Source: Nakamurella multipartita DSM 44233
GTDB taxonomy: Bacteria > Actinomycetota > Actinomycetes > Mycobacteriales > Nakamurellaceae
Length of the DNA stretch: 64,000 nt
Reading direction: 5' to 3'
Assembly (NCBI RefSeq): GCF_000024365.1
Contig: NC_013235.1
Span: 930,001 to 994,000 of the forward strand
The number at the start of each line of letters is the position of its first letter. Positions within the stretch are counted from its first letter, which is position 1. The notes beneath the pieces were generated by a model. That model was not told the origin of the DNA, searched no databases, and worked only from the letters and a program-made list of their open reading frames with translations. The translations under genes and the position numbers were made by a program. Of the stretch, positions 31,156 through 40,265 are shown piece after piece.

Positions 31156-32115
31156 TCAGCGCAGGCGCAGGACAGCTTTGCCGACCACGCTGCGGCTCTC
31201 GAGATCGGCGAAGGCCCTTGCGCCGTCGGTGAAGTCGTACTCGACGACGGTCGGGCCCGGCATGCCGGCGGCCAGCAACCCGGCGAGGGCGGCGGCGGTG
31301 GACCGGAACAGCGCGGGGTGAGCGGAGATCAGGCCCAGCCAGTTGACGCCGCGGACGTCACTGTTGCGCAGCAGCAACCGGTTCGCCGGGGCGGACGGGA
31401 TCCGCCCGGACACGTACCCGAGGGTCAGCAGCCGGCCCTCCGGTGCGAGCGCCCGCAGGGAGGCGTCGAACACGTCACCGCCGACGGGATCGACGATGAC
31501 GTCGGCGCCGCCGGCACCGCGGACCGCGTCCAGCCAGTCGTCCGGACCGTAGACCTGCTCGGCTCCCGCCTCCTGCGCCGCAGCACGCCGATCGGGGGTG
31601 CTGGCGACCGCGGTGACCCGGGCGCCCAGCGCGGTACCGATCCGTACCGCCGCCGATCCGAGCCCACCGCCGGCGCCGTGCACCAGCATCGACTCACCCG
31701 GCCGCAGGCCGGCGCGGCGGACGAGGGCCACGTGGGCGGTGTGGTCATTGACCACCAGCGCGGCGCCCGCCGCGAAGCCCAGCGAATCGGGCAGGGGGGC
31801 GACCAGATGCTCGTCGGCCCAGACGGTGTCGGCGCAGCCACCGACCGGCAACGACGCATACACCCGGTCGCCGACGGCCAGTCCGGAGTGTGCCGGCGCC
31901 GCTTCGACCAGGCCGGCCACCTCCAGACCGGGGATGAAGGGCGGTTCCTGCCGTACCTGGTAGAGCCCGCGGGTGACCAGCGTGTCGACGAAACCGACCC
32001 CGGCTGCGTGGACCCCGATCCGGACCATCCCGTCCGCCGGCGCGCTCGGGTCGGCAACCTCGTCCACCGACAGCGCCGACGGCCCGGTCAGCGCGTGCGC
32101 CCGGAGTGCCCGCAC
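31156..32115 (-). CDS. NADPH:quinone oxidoreductase-like MDR-family enzyme
   Basis: Zinc-free medium-chain dehydrogenase/reductase of 319 residues. The N-terminal GroES-like domain lacks the catalytic zinc Cys/His set (GVHAAGVGFVDTLVTRG). The Rossmann motif VHGAGGGLGSAAVRIG and the structural DVIVDPVGGDVFDASL are typical of Qor/crotonyl-CoA reductase relatives. It is the last gene of the catabolic cluster, six bases after the acyl-CoA dehydrogenase. In the pathway it might reduce an enoyl or quinone intermediate; the substrate is not evident. Confidence 0.82.
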   Translation of the reverse strand: MRALRAHALTGPSALSVDEVADPSAPADGMVRIGVHAAGVGFVDTLVTRGLYQVRQEPPFIPGLEVAGLVEAAPAHSGLAVGDRVYASLPVGGCADTVWADEHLVAPLPDSLGFAAGAALVVNDHTAHVALVRRAGLRPGESMLVHGAGGGLGSAAVRIGTALGARVTAVASTPDRRAAAQEAGAEQVYGPDDWLDAVRGAGGADVIVDPVGGDVFDASLRALAPEGRLLTLGYVSGRIPSAPANRLLLRNSDVRGVNWLGLISAHPALFRSTAAALAGLLAAGMPGPTVVEYDFTDGARAFADLESRSVVGKAVLRLR

Positions 32116-32121
32116 GGCCGA

Positions 32122-33351
32122 TCAGCCGAAGGCCGAGATGCCGGTGACATCCCGTCCGATGATCAGCGACTGGATGCTGTCGGTGCCCTCGTAGGTGTGC
32201 ACCACCTCCATGTCGGTCATGTGCCGGGCGACATGAAAGTCCAGGAGCAACCCGTTGCCGCCCAGAATGTCCCGGGCCTCGGCACAGATCGACCGGGCGG
32301 TGCTGGCCGTGTACATCTTGGCCATCGACGCCATCGGACCGGTCAGCTTGCCCTGCTCCTGCAGCTGCGCCATCCGGAAGCACATCAGCTGGATGGCGGT
32401 GGTCTCGGCGAGCATGGTGGCCAGCTTGTTCTGCACCAGCTGGTAGGCCGCGATCGGCTTGCTGAACTGCTGCCGGTGGGTGGCGTAGGTCAGGGCGGCC
32501 TCGTAGGCGGCGACGGCGTGCCCGGCCGCCTCCCAGGACGCCCCGCCGCGGGTCGCGGTGAGCACCCGGCTGACGTCCCGGAACCCGTTGGCGTGGGCGA
32601 GCCGGTTGGCCTCGGGTACCCGGACGTTGTCCAGCACGATGTCCGGCTGCCAGATCGCCCGTTTGCCGATTTTGCCGGTGATCAGCTCGGCCGTATACCC
32701 CTCGGGATACGCTCCTTGGTCATCCTTTTCGACGACGAAGCCTTTCACCTTGCCGTCCGCCTCGTCCCGCGCCCAGACGATGACGACATGACCGATGCTC
32801 CCGTTGCCGATCCATCGTTTGCTGCCGTTGAGCACCCAGTGGTCGCCGTCGCGGCGTGCGGAGGTCTCCAGCGCGACCGAGTCTGACCCGTGCTGCGGCT
32901 CGGTCAGTGCGAACGCACCGATCTTGTCGAGCGTGGCCAGGCCCGGGAGCCAGCGCTGCTTCTGCTCCGGCGAGCCCAGCATGTTGATCGAGCCCATGGC
33001 CAGGCCGCTCTGCACGCCGATGAACGTGTTGACGCTGCCGTCGCCGCGGGACAGCTCGAGGGTGACCATGCCCTGGGCCAGCCGGGACAGGCCGGGGCAG
33101 CCGTAGCCCTGAATCGCGCCGCCCACGATGCCGAGCTTGGCCAGCTTGGGCACCAGCTCGAACGGGAACTCCGCCCGTTCCCAGTAGTCGTTGATGATCG
33201 GCAGCACGTCGGCGTCGACGAACGACCGGACCCGGTCCCGGATCTCCCGCTCCTCGTCGCTGAGCAGGTCGTGAAGCAGGTAGTAATCGGTGCCGCGGGC
33301 GGTGGTCAGGTCCTTGGTCAGTTCGGCGGCCAGATTCAGCTTGCTGCTCAT
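32122..33351 (-). CDS. Acyl-CoA dehydrogenase, glutaryl-CoA dehydrogenase-like clade
   Basis: FAD-dependent acyl-CoA dehydrogenase of 409 residues. Family segments include GYGCPGLSRLAQG, FALTEPQHGSDSVAL, GSKRWIGNGSIGHVVI and the catalytic Glu in HTYEGTDSIQSLIIGR. It belongs with glutaryl-CoA dehydrogenase relatives rather than straight-chain enzymes. Because a closer GcdH match lies three genes upstream, this one may oxidise pimeloyl-CoA or another dicarboxylyl-CoA in the same route (inference). Its ATG overlaps the stop of the 3-hydroxyacyl-CoA dehydrogenase gene (ATGA). Confidence 0.88.
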   Translation of the reverse strand: MSSKLNLAAELTKDLTTARGTDYYLLHDLLSDEEREIRDRVRSFVDADVLPIINDYWERAEFPFELVPKLAKLGIVGGAIQGYGCPGLSRLAQGMVTLELSRGDGSVNTFIGVQSGLAMGSINMLGSPEQKQRWLPGLATLDKIGAFALTEPQHGSDSVALETSARRDGDHWVLNGSKRWIGNGSIGHVVIVWARDEADGKVKGFVVEKDDQGAYPEGYTAELITGKIGKRAIWQPDIVLDNVRVPEANRLAHANGFRDVSRVLTATRGGASWEAAGHAVAAYEAALTYATHRQQFSKPIAAYQLVQNKLATMLAETTAIQLMCFRMAQLQEQGKLTGPMASMAKMYTASTARSICAEARDILGGNGLLLDFHVARHMTDMEVVHTYEGTDSIQSLIIGRDVTGISAFG

Positions 33352-34274
33352 TGCTCGCTCACTTCCGTGATCAGCTCCGTAGCCGGTCGGGGCGTCCTGG
33401 TGCCGGCGTGATCGTAGGTGTACCAACCCTTTCCGGTCTTGCGTCCGAGCTCGCCGCGTTCGACCAGGGCCGTGACGCTGCGACTGGGTCGATCCCTGGG
33501 GTCGCCGCTCTGGGCGAACCGGTCCTGCTTGGTCAGGTAGCCGATGTCGATGCCGGTGAGGTCCATCAGCTCGAACGGGCCCATCGGGTAACCCAGAGCG
33601 GTGCGGCAGGCGGTGTCGATGTCGGTGACCGAGGCGACCCCGTTCTCCAGCAGGAAGATCGCCTCGTCCCGCACCGCGCCCAGGATCCGGTTGGCGACGA
33701 AACCGGGGATCTCCCGCTGCAGCACCACCGGCACTTTGCCCAGCCGGTCGGCCAACGCCACGGAGGTCGCCACCGTGACATCGGAAGTGTCCGGCCCGCG
33801 GACGATCTCGACACACTTCATGACCAGTGCCGGGTTGAAGAAGTGCAGGTTGCAGACCCGGTCGGGGCGACCGGTGGCGTCGGCGATCCGGGAGGACACG
33901 ATGCTGGATGAATTCGTCGCCAGGATCGCATGCGGCGGAGCGGCGTTGTCCAGCTCGGCGAACAATGTGCGTTTGATGTCGAGCTTCTCGACCGCGGCCT
34001 CGATGACGTAGTCGGCGGTGGCCGCGGCCGCGGTCAGATCGGTGGTGAAGGACAGCCGGCCGAAGGCGGTCTCGACGTCGGACGCCGTCCGGCGCCCCTT
34101 GTCCACATCCCGGGCCAGCCGGGACCGCAGATCGGCGTGGGTCCGGGCCAGGGACGGCTCGGCGATGTCGGTGATGGTGGCCGTGAGACCGGCGAGGGCA
34201 CAGACCATACCGATCTGCGAGCCCATCGCGCCGGCCCCGACCACGAGCACGTGGTTGACGGACATGCCGGTCAC
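33348..34274 (-). CDS. 3-hydroxyacyl-CoA dehydrogenase
   Basis: NAD-dependent beta-oxidation enzyme of 308 residues. The N-terminal Rossmann motif VVGAGAMGSQIGMVCALAG is followed by the catalytic His in LHFFNPALVMKCVEIV, EIPGFVANRIL and the helical C-terminal domain ending GRKTGKGWYTYD. PaaH/Hbd type. It would act on 3-hydroxypimeloyl-CoA and 3-hydroxybutyryl-CoA in the proposed pathway. GTG at 34274 overlaps the upstream stop (GTGA); ATG at 34265 is the alternative. Confidence 0.93.
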   Translation of the reverse strand: MTGMSVNHVLVVGAGAMGSQIGMVCALAGLTATITDIAEPSLARTHADLRSRLARDVDKGRRTASDVETAFGRLSFTTDLTAAAATADYVIEAAVEKLDIKRTLFAELDNAAPPHAILATNSSSIVSSRIADATGRPDRVCNLHFFNPALVMKCVEIVRGPDTSDVTVATSVALADRLGKVPVVLQREIPGFVANRILGAVRDEAIFLLENGVASVTDIDTACRTALGYPMGPFELMDLTGIDIGYLTKQDRFAQSGDPRDRPSRSVTALVERGELGRKTGKGWYTYDHAGTRTPRPATELITEVSEQ

Positions 34275-35083
34275 CGGCCCCTGAACTGCGGTGGCCGCTT
34301 GTCCAGAAACGCGTCCGTGCCCTCGTTCTTGTCCTCGGTGGTGTACAGCAGCGCCTGCGCGAGCCGCTCGACGACCAGGCCGGTGCGTTGATCGGCGTCC
34401 ATGCCGGAGCGGATCACCAGCTTGGCCAGCCGGATCGCCAAGGGACCCTTGGCGGTGATCTGCCCGGCGATCGCCCGGGCCGCGGCCAGCAGTTCCGCGC
34501 CGGGGACGACGGAGGTGACCAGCCCGATCCGCTGCGCCTCGTCCGCGGTGATCAGCCGCCCGGTGAGGATCATTTCGATGGCCCGGCCGGTGCCGACCAG
34601 GCGGGCCAGCCGCTGGGTGCCGCCGGCCGCCGGCAGCACCGACAGGTTCGTCTCGGGCAGGCCGAAACGCGCGGTGTCAGCGGCGATCCGGATGTCGCAG
34701 GCCATGGCCAGCTCGCAGCCACCGCCCAGCGCGAACCCGTTGACGGCGGCGATCGTCGGCTTCTCGAACGCCTCGACGTCGTCGTACAGGCGCTGCAGAT
34801 CGGAGGCCAGCGCCGTGTGCAGGGTGTAGCCGCGGACCTGGGAAATGTCGGCGCCGGCCACGAACGCCTTCTCGCCGGCGCCGGTAACGATCAGCACCTG
34901 CACGTCGTCGTCGGTGCGCAGCGCGTCCAGGGCGGCCCGCAGGTCCAGTTGCATCTGCCGGCTGACCGCGTTGCGGACCTCCGGCCGGTTGATGGTGAGC
35001 ACGGCGATGCCGTCGGAGACCTCGGTGAACAGGGTCTGGTAGTCGACCCGGGCCGGTGCTGGCACGGTCGTCATGGCGCTCAC
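34271..35083 (-). CDS. Enoyl-CoA hydratase (crotonase family; BadK/crotonase candidate)
   Basis: 270 residues with the oxyanion-hole segment KAFVAGADISQ and both catalytic Glu: one in GGGCELAMACD, the other in LPETNLSVLPAAGGTQRL. That two-Glu pattern marks a true hydratase. In this cluster it could hydrate cyclohexene-carboxyl-CoA (BadK role), the pimeloyl enoyl-CoA and crotonyl-CoA; it is the only enoyl-CoA hydratase of this type here. It overlaps neighbours on both sides by four bases, so the four genes gcdH-ech-hbd-acd are tightly coupled. ATG at 35074 is an alternative start. Confidence 0.92.
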   Translation of the reverse strand: MSAMTTVPAPARVDYQTLFTEVSDGIAVLTINRPEVRNAVSRQMQLDLRAALDALRTDDDVQVLIVTGAGEKAFVAGADISQVRGYTLHTALASDLQRLYDDVEAFEKPTIAAVNGFALGGGCELAMACDIRIAADTARFGLPETNLSVLPAAGGTQRLARLVGTGRAIEMILTGRLITADEAQRIGLVTSVVPGAELLAAARAIAGQITAKGPLAIRLAKLVIRSGMDADQRTGLVVERLAQALLYTTEDKNEGTDAFLDKRPPQFRGR

Positions 35084-36339
35084 CGGTACGCGGGCAGGCC
35101 GGTGATGGCCTGCCCCATGATCAGGGTGTGCACCTCGTCGGTGCCCTCATAGGTGCGGACGGATTCCAGGTTGTTGGCGTGCCGCAGCGGCGAGTAGTCC
35201 AGCGTGATGCCGTTGCCGCCGAGCATCGCCCGCGCCTCCCGGCAGATCGCGATGGCCTCGCGCACGTTGTTCAGCTTGCCGAACGAGATCTGCTGCGGAT
35301 GAAGGGTTCCCGCGTCCTTCAGGCGGCCGGTCTGCAGGGCGACCAGGATGCCTTTCTGGATCTCCAGCACCATGTCGGTCAACCTGCGCTGACTGAGCTG
35401 GAAGCCGGCCAAGGGTGTGTCGAACTGCTTGCGATCCAACATGTACCGCAGCGCGGTTTCGTAGGAGTCGCGGGCGGCACCCATCGCGCCCCAGATGATG
35501 CCGTAGCGGGCCTCGTTCAGGCAGGCGAACGGGCCCTTGAGCCCGACGACGTTGGGCAGCATCGCGTCCGCCGGCAGCCGTACGTCGGTCAGGGTGATGT
35601 CGCACTGGATCGACGCACGCATGGACAGCTTGGGTTCGATGGGGGTTGCGGTGAATCCGGGGGTGTCGGTCGGCACCACGAACCCCCGCACCCCGTCTTC
35701 GGTCGTGGCCCAGATGATCGCGACCTGCGCGACCGAGGCCAGGCCGATCCACCGCTTGGCGCCGTTGAGTACCCAATCGGACCCGTCCCGGACGGCGTGG
35801 GTCACCATGCCGGCCGGGTCCGAACCGGCGGTCGGCTCCGTCAGCCCGAAGCAGCCGATGAGCTCGCCGGTGGCCATGCCCGGCAGCCATTGCTGCTTCT
35901 GCTCCTCCGAGCCGTGCTTGTGGATGGCGCTCATGGCCAGGGACCCTTGCACCGAGACGAAGGTGCGCAGGCCGGAATCGCCGGCCTCCAGTTCCAGGGC
36001 GGTCAAGCCGTACTCGACGGAGCTGCGGCCGGGACAGCCGTAACCCTTCAGATGCATCCCGAGCAGCCCGAGATCGCCGAATTCCCGGGCGATCTCCACC
36101 GGGAAGTGCGCGTCTTCGTACCACTGGGCGATGTTCGGGCGGATCCGCGCGTCGACGAACGCCCGGACCTTGTCCCGCTGCGCGAGCTCCTCGGCGGTGA
36201 ATAGCGAGTCCAGGTTCAGGTAGTCGCGGGCCCGGTCGGTGATCGGGGTCTGCGGCTCGGTGACGGCTCCGTCGTAGATCCCGGTCGGGCGGGGGCGAGC
36301 AGAGCCGTTCTCCGAGCTGACGGCCTCGGTGGTGGTCAT
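35080..36339 (-). CDS. gcdH: Glutaryl-CoA dehydrogenase
   Basis: FAD enzyme that oxidises and decarboxylates glutaryl-CoA to crotonyl-CoA. It matches the GcdH signature closely: LKGYGCPGRSSVEYGLTALELEAGDSG (split here only for reading), FGLTEPTAGSDPAG, GAKRWIGLASVAQ, and catalytic Glu in RTYEGTDEVHTLIMGQAITG. The conserved Arg after GYGCPG sits where GcdH binds the substrate gamma-carboxylate. At 419 residues it has family length with an N-terminal extension. ATG at 36339 is chosen; the frame upstream reads into a dispersed repeat. Confidence 0.9.
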   Translation of the reverse strand: MTTTEAVSSENGSARPRPTGIYDGAVTEPQTPITDRARDYLNLDSLFTAEELAQRDKVRAFVDARIRPNIAQWYEDAHFPVEIAREFGDLGLLGMHLKGYGCPGRSSVEYGLTALELEAGDSGLRTFVSVQGSLAMSAIHKHGSEEQKQQWLPGMATGELIGCFGLTEPTAGSDPAGMVTHAVRDGSDWVLNGAKRWIGLASVAQVAIIWATTEDGVRGFVVPTDTPGFTATPIEPKLSMRASIQCDITLTDVRLPADAMLPNVVGLKGPFACLNEARYGIIWGAMGAARDSYETALRYMLDRKQFDTPLAGFQLSQRRLTDMVLEIQKGILVALQTGRLKDAGTLHPQQISFGKLNNVREAIAICREARAMLGGNGITLDYSPLRHANNLESVRTYEGTDEVHTLIMGQAITGLPAYR

Positions 36340-36396
36340 GTGGTCAGCTCCAGGTGGTTGGTTCTCGGGTGCGGTGCGGACGGCTTCGGCGGGTCT

Positions 36397-36476
36397 GCGC
36401 GGATCAACTCGCACGCGATGTGACGGGTGGGACGGAAGTAGACGAGTTGCGCCGCGCCGGGGTAGTTGATCCGCGC
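36397..36476 (-). repeat. 80-bp dispersed repeat, copy B
   Basis: Inverted counterpart of the segment at 30856-30935. Its ends are a perfect 13-bp inverted repeat (gcgcggatcaact / agttgatccgcgc), so it can fold into a long hairpin. It fills most of the gap between the thiolase and gcdH genes. Confidence 0.75.
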
Positions 36477-36495
36477 GGGGTGGCGGGGGGTGGGG

Positions 36496-37710
36496 TCAGG
36501 GGGCCTCCAGCAGGACGGAGATGCCCTGGCCGACGCCGATGCACATGGTGGCCAGGGCCCGGCGGGCGCCGCGGTCGTGCAGCTCGATCGCCGCGGACAG
36601 GGCGATCCGGGCGCCGCTGGCGCCCAGCGGATGGCCCAGGGCAATGGCCCCGCCGTTCGGGTTGACGTACTCGGCGTCATCCGGGATCCCCAATTGCCGC
36701 AGCACACCGAGGGCCTGCGCGGCGAACGCCTCGTTGAGCTCGATCAGGTCGAGGTCGGCGACGGTCAGACCGTTGCGGCACAACACCTTCCGGGTGGCCG
36801 GGACCGGCCCGATGCCCATGATCCGGGGCGGCACCCCGGCCGCCGCGGCCGAGCTCACCCGGGCCAGCGGGGTCAGCCCGTACCGGCGGACGGCCGACTC
36901 CGACGCGATCAAAACGGCGGCGGCGCCGTCGTTCACGCCGGAGGCGGTGCCGGCGGTGACGGTGCCACCCGGATTGATCGGCGTGAGCTTGGCCAGGGCC
37001 GCCAGGGAGGTCGCCCGCGGGTGCTCGTCGGTGTCGACGACGACCGGCTCGCTCCGGCCCCGCGCGGATCGAGCGGGCGGGATCGTCACCGGCAGGATCT
37101 CCCGGGCCAGCCGGCCGGAGCCGATGGCCGTGGCCGCCCGATCCTGCGAGCGCAGGGCGAACGCGTCCTGATCCTCCCGGCTGATGCCGAAGTCGGCGGC
37201 CACGTTGTCCGCGGTCTCCGGCATCGAGTCGGTGCCGTATCGCTCGCGCATCGCCGGGTTGACGAAGCGCCAGCCGATGGTGGTGTCATGAATCTCGGCC
37301 GAGCGGGAGAACGCCGACGTCGCCTTGGGCAGGACGAACGGCGCCCGGCTCATGCTCTCCACGCCGCCGGCCAGCACCAGGTCGGCATCGCCCGAGCGGA
37401 TCGCCCGGGACGCGATGGCGATCGCGTCCAGGCTGGACCCGCAGAGCCGGTTGACCGTCGTACCGGGCGCGCTGACCGGCAGATCGGCCAGCAGCGCCGC
37501 CATCCGGGCCACGTTCCGGTTGTCCTCGCCGGCCTGGTTCGCGCAACCCAGCACCACGTCGTCCAGGGCGTCCCAGTCGACCGACGGCAACCGAACGGTC
37601 AGCCCGCGCAGCACGTGCGCGGCCAGGTCGTCGGGGCGGACGGTCGACAGGCCACCCCCGTATCGACCGAACGGGGTGCGGACCCCGTCGACCAAGTAGG
37701 CGATGCTCAT
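36496..37710 (-). CDS. Acetyl-CoA acyltransferase (thiolase), PcaF/PaaJ type
   Basis: 404-residue thiolase. The nucleophilic Cys is in NRLCGSSLDAI, the catalytic His in GGAIALGHPLGASGAR and the second Cys in CIGVGQG. DLIELNEAFAAQ is also present. The sequence is closest to beta-ketoadipyl-CoA thiolases, which cleave dicarboxylyl 3-oxoacyl-CoAs. That fits cleavage of 3-oxopimeloyl-CoA to glutaryl-CoA plus acetyl-CoA, and it could also cleave acetoacetyl-CoA. Confidence 0.93.
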   Translation of the reverse strand: MSIAYLVDGVRTPFGRYGGGLSTVRPDDLAAHVLRGLTVRLPSVDWDALDDVVLGCANQAGEDNRNVARMAALLADLPVSAPGTTVNRLCGSSLDAIAIASRAIRSGDADLVLAGGVESMSRAPFVLPKATSAFSRSAEIHDTTIGWRFVNPAMRERYGTDSMPETADNVAADFGISREDQDAFALRSQDRAATAIGSGRLAREILPVTIPPARSARGRSEPVVVDTDEHPRATSLAALAKLTPINPGGTVTAGTASGVNDGAAAVLIASESAVRRYGLTPLARVSSAAAAGVPPRIMGIGPVPATRKVLCRNGLTVADLDLIELNEAFAAQALGVLRQLGIPDDAEYVNPNGGAIALGHPLGASGARIALSAAIELHDRGARRALATMCIGVGQGISVLLEAP

Positions 37711-37753
37711 CTTGCCGCCCTTCCGGAGCGCCTGACGCGCCCGCCCACCCAGA

Positions 37754-39385
37754 TCACGACGAGCCTCCGACCTGTTCGCGCAGCTTGTACTTCTGGATCT
37801 TGCCGCTGGCGGTCGAGGGGAGGGCGGCCAGCACCTCCAGCCGCTCGGGCCAGTACTGCTTGGCGACGCCCTTCGAACCCAGGAATGCCTTCATCTCCTC
37901 GAAGGTGAACCCCTCGACGCCTGGCCGCAACACGACGCAGGCGCAGGCGCGTTCCTGCAGCCGCGGATCGGGGATGCCGACGACCGCGACGGTGGCGATC
38001 TTCGGGTTCTCGTACAGGGCGTTCTCCACGTAGGCGACCGGGATGTTCTCGCCGCCGCGGATGATCACGTCCTTGGTCCGCCCGGAGAGCTTGAGGTAGC
38101 CGTCGGGATCGAGGTAGCCCAGGTCGCCCGTGTCGAACCAGCCGTCGGTGAACAGGTCACGGGTCATCGACAACCGGTGGGCGTACCCGACGAACAGGAA
38201 TGGTCCGCGCACCTGAACCCGGCCGGCCGCCCCGGGCGGCAGCTCCTGCCCGTCCGGATCCACGATGCGCAGGCGCATGCCGGGGAACGGGAATCCGTCC
38301 CGTTCGGCGATCACGTCCGGCGGGTCGCCCGGGATGCCCAGGGTGACCAGGGCGTTCTCGGTCTGCCCCCAACCACCGAGCACGGTCAGACCCGGCAGGC
38401 GCGCCTGCGCGGTCCGGACGATCGCCGGCGGGACCGGTGCGCCCATGCAGCAGAACCGGGTCAGGCTGGACAGGTCGCGGGCGTCCAGGTTGGGGGCGCC
38501 CAGGGTGTCGTGCAGGAACGGCGTGGCCGCCGCGGTGAAGGTGATCCCGTGCTCCTGGACCAGGTCGACGAAGCGCGTGTTGTCCCAGACGTCCTGGTAG
38601 ACACCGGTGGCGCCGAGCTGGGTGGCCAGGCGCGCGCCGTAGAGCAGGCCGGTCAGGTGCGAGAAGGTGGAGGCCATGTGGATGACGCTGCCCGCGCCCA
38701 CCCCGAGCCGGGCCGGCAGCGGGGCGTTCGCCGCGACCAGCGTGTTGTGGGTGTGCATGACGCCCTTGGGCTCGCCGGTGGTGCCGCAGGTGAACATCAG
38801 CAGCGTGACGTCGTTCGGGTCCGGGCGCAGGGCCGCCAGGCCGGCCGGGTCCCGCTGCTGCTCCCAGGGGGTGGCCGCGAAGTCCGCCCACGACCCGGCC
38901 GTGCCCGGCTCGCCGCCGAGTACCAGGACCTGCTGCAGGGCCGGCCATTCCGGTCGCAGCCGGTTCGCCATCGCAGCGTAGTCGTAGCCGCGAAATTCGG
39001 CCGGGACGACCAGCAGCTTCGACTCGGCCAGGGCGACCATGAAGCCGACCTCGCGGTCCCGGTAGATCGGGATGAGCGGGTTGGACACCGCGCCGATCCG
39101 GGTGGCGGCGAAGTGCACCACCAGGAACTCGATCCAGTTGGGCAGCTGGAAGGAGATGACGTCACCGGGTTCGACGCCCAGCTCCAGGAGGCCCAGCGCG
39201 GCCCGGTCGACCTCGGCGGCCAGCTCGGCGTAGGTGACCTGGCGGCGTGGGTCGATCGCGGCGACCTTGTCCGGCGTCCGGGTGACGGCCTCGTCGAGGA
39301 AGTCGGTGATGATCTTGTTCTGCCAGTAACCCGCCGCGGTGTACTCGGCGATGATCTCGTCGGTGAGGATCGTCTCGAGGGTCAT
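37754..39385 (-). CDS. Acyl-CoA ligase, cyclohexanecarboxylate-CoA ligase (AliA)-like
   Basis: Adenylate-forming ligase of 543 residues that would activate the free acid with ATP and CoA. Motifs: P-loop-like TCGTTGEPKG, GGWGQTEN (A5), WFDTGDLGYLDPDGYLKLSGR and IIRGGENI (A8), and the A10 lysine in PSTASGKIQKYKLRE. The opening (IIAEYTAAGYWQNKIITDFLDEA) and overall pattern recall AliA-type cyclohexanecarboxylate ligases. The identity of the acid is inferred from the neighbours. The gene lies 17 bases after the BadH-like gene. Confidence 0.85.
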   Translation of the reverse strand: MTLETILTDEIIAEYTAAGYWQNKIITDFLDEAVTRTPDKVAAIDPRRQVTYAELAAEVDRAALGLLELGVEPGDVISFQLPNWIEFLVVHFAATRIGAVSNPLIPIYRDREVGFMVALAESKLLVVPAEFRGYDYAAMANRLRPEWPALQQVLVLGGEPGTAGSWADFAATPWEQQRDPAGLAALRPDPNDVTLLMFTCGTTGEPKGVMHTHNTLVAANAPLPARLGVGAGSVIHMASTFSHLTGLLYGARLATQLGATGVYQDVWDNTRFVDLVQEHGITFTAAATPFLHDTLGAPNLDARDLSSLTRFCCMGAPVPPAIVRTAQARLPGLTVLGGWGQTENALVTLGIPGDPPDVIAERDGFPFPGMRLRIVDPDGQELPPGAAGRVQVRGPFLFVGYAHRLSMTRDLFTDGWFDTGDLGYLDPDGYLKLSGRTKDVIIRGGENIPVAYVENALYENPKIATVAVVGIPDPRLQERACACVVLRPGVEGFTFEEMKAFLGSKGVAKQYWPERLEVLAALPSTASGKIQKYKLREQVGGSS

Positions 39386-39402
39386 AGTCGTGGGGTCCGG
39401 TC

Positions 39403-40158
39403 TCAGCTCATCGTGAGGCCGCCGCTGACGCTGACGGTCTGACCGGTGATGTAGGAGGCCTCCTCGGAGGCGAAGAACGCGACGGCGTTGGCCAGGTCGC
39501 TCGGGTCGGCCAGCCGGCGCAGCGGGATGGCCTTGGTCAGTGCGTCCCGCAGCTTGGGGTTGTCGCCGCCGATCGAGGCGAACAGCGGGGTGTCGGTCGG
39601 GCCGGGGCACACGCAGTTGACCGTGACCTGGTGGCGGGCCATCTCGCGGGCCACGGCCTTGGTGAAGGCGATGACGCCACCCTTGGCGGCCGAGTACACG
39701 GCCTCGCCGGACGAACCGACCCGGCCGGCATCCGAACCCAGGTTGACCACATGACCGTGGCCCTGCCCGACCATGATCGGCAGCACGGCCTTGGTGGTGT
39801 TCAGCACGCCGTACAGGTTGATCTTGATGACCCGGTCCCAGTCGGCCTCGTCGCTGTCGACGAACGGCCCGACCTTGTCCCAGCCCGCGTTGTTGACCAG
39901 CACGTCGATCCGGCCGAACCGCTCGGTGACGGCGGTGACCATGGCGGTGACGCAGGCGCGATCGGTGACGTCCACTCGCAGCCCGACGTGCCGGTCCGAA
40001 CCACCGCCCAACTCCTTGGCCGTGTGCACGGCGGACTGCTCGTCGACGTCGGTGACGACCACGACGGCGCCTTCGGCCGCGAGCTTCTCGGCGATGCCGC
40101 GGCCGATGCCGCGCCCCGCCCCGGTGACGATGGCGATCTTGTGGTCCAGCTTGCCCAT
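39403..40158 (-). CDS. SDR dehydrogenase, BadH-like (2-hydroxycyclohexanecarboxyl-CoA dehydrogenase)
   Basis: Classical short-chain dehydrogenase of 251 residues. It has TGAGRGIGRG (NAD binding), NNAGWD, a catalytic Ser in NLGSDAGRVGSSGEAVYSAAK (with Tyr and Lys of YxxxK) and PGPTDTPL. The NNAGWD, AGRVGSSGEAVY and terminal SGGLTM segments closely match BadH of Rhodopseudomonas palustris as I remember it. BadH makes 2-ketocyclohexanecarboxyl-CoA, the substrate of BadI. The ATG has AAGGAG eight bases upstream. Confidence 0.85.
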   Translation of the reverse strand: MGKLDHKIAIVTGAGRGIGRGIAEKLAAEGAVVVVTDVDEQSAVHTAKELGGGSDRHVGLRVDVTDRACVTAMVTAVTERFGRIDVLVNNAGWDKVGPFVDSDEADWDRVIKINLYGVLNTTKAVLPIMVGQGHGHVVNLGSDAGRVGSSGEAVYSAAKGGVIAFTKAVAREMARHQVTVNCVCPGPTDTPLFASIGGDNPKLRDALTKAIPLRRLADPSDLANAVAFFASEEASYITGQTVSVSGGLTMS

Positions 40159-40196
40159 GAATGACTCCTTGGTCTGATGTGTCCGTCCGCCCCAAG

Positions 40197-40265
40197 TGCT
40201 GTTGATCATGGGAAGAGTGCCGTTCTGAGGCTCCGATAACGGGCTTCTTCCCATGATCAACAGCA
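40197..40265. repeat. 19-bp perfect inverted repeat (large hairpin)
   Basis: tgctgttgatcatgggaag (40197-40215) and its exact complement (40247-40265) flank a 31-base spacer that can pair further through ccgtt/aacgg. It lies 38 bases before the BadH-like start, inside the operon. It could act as an RNA hairpin, attenuator or processing site, or be a REP-like element. Confidence 0.85.
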
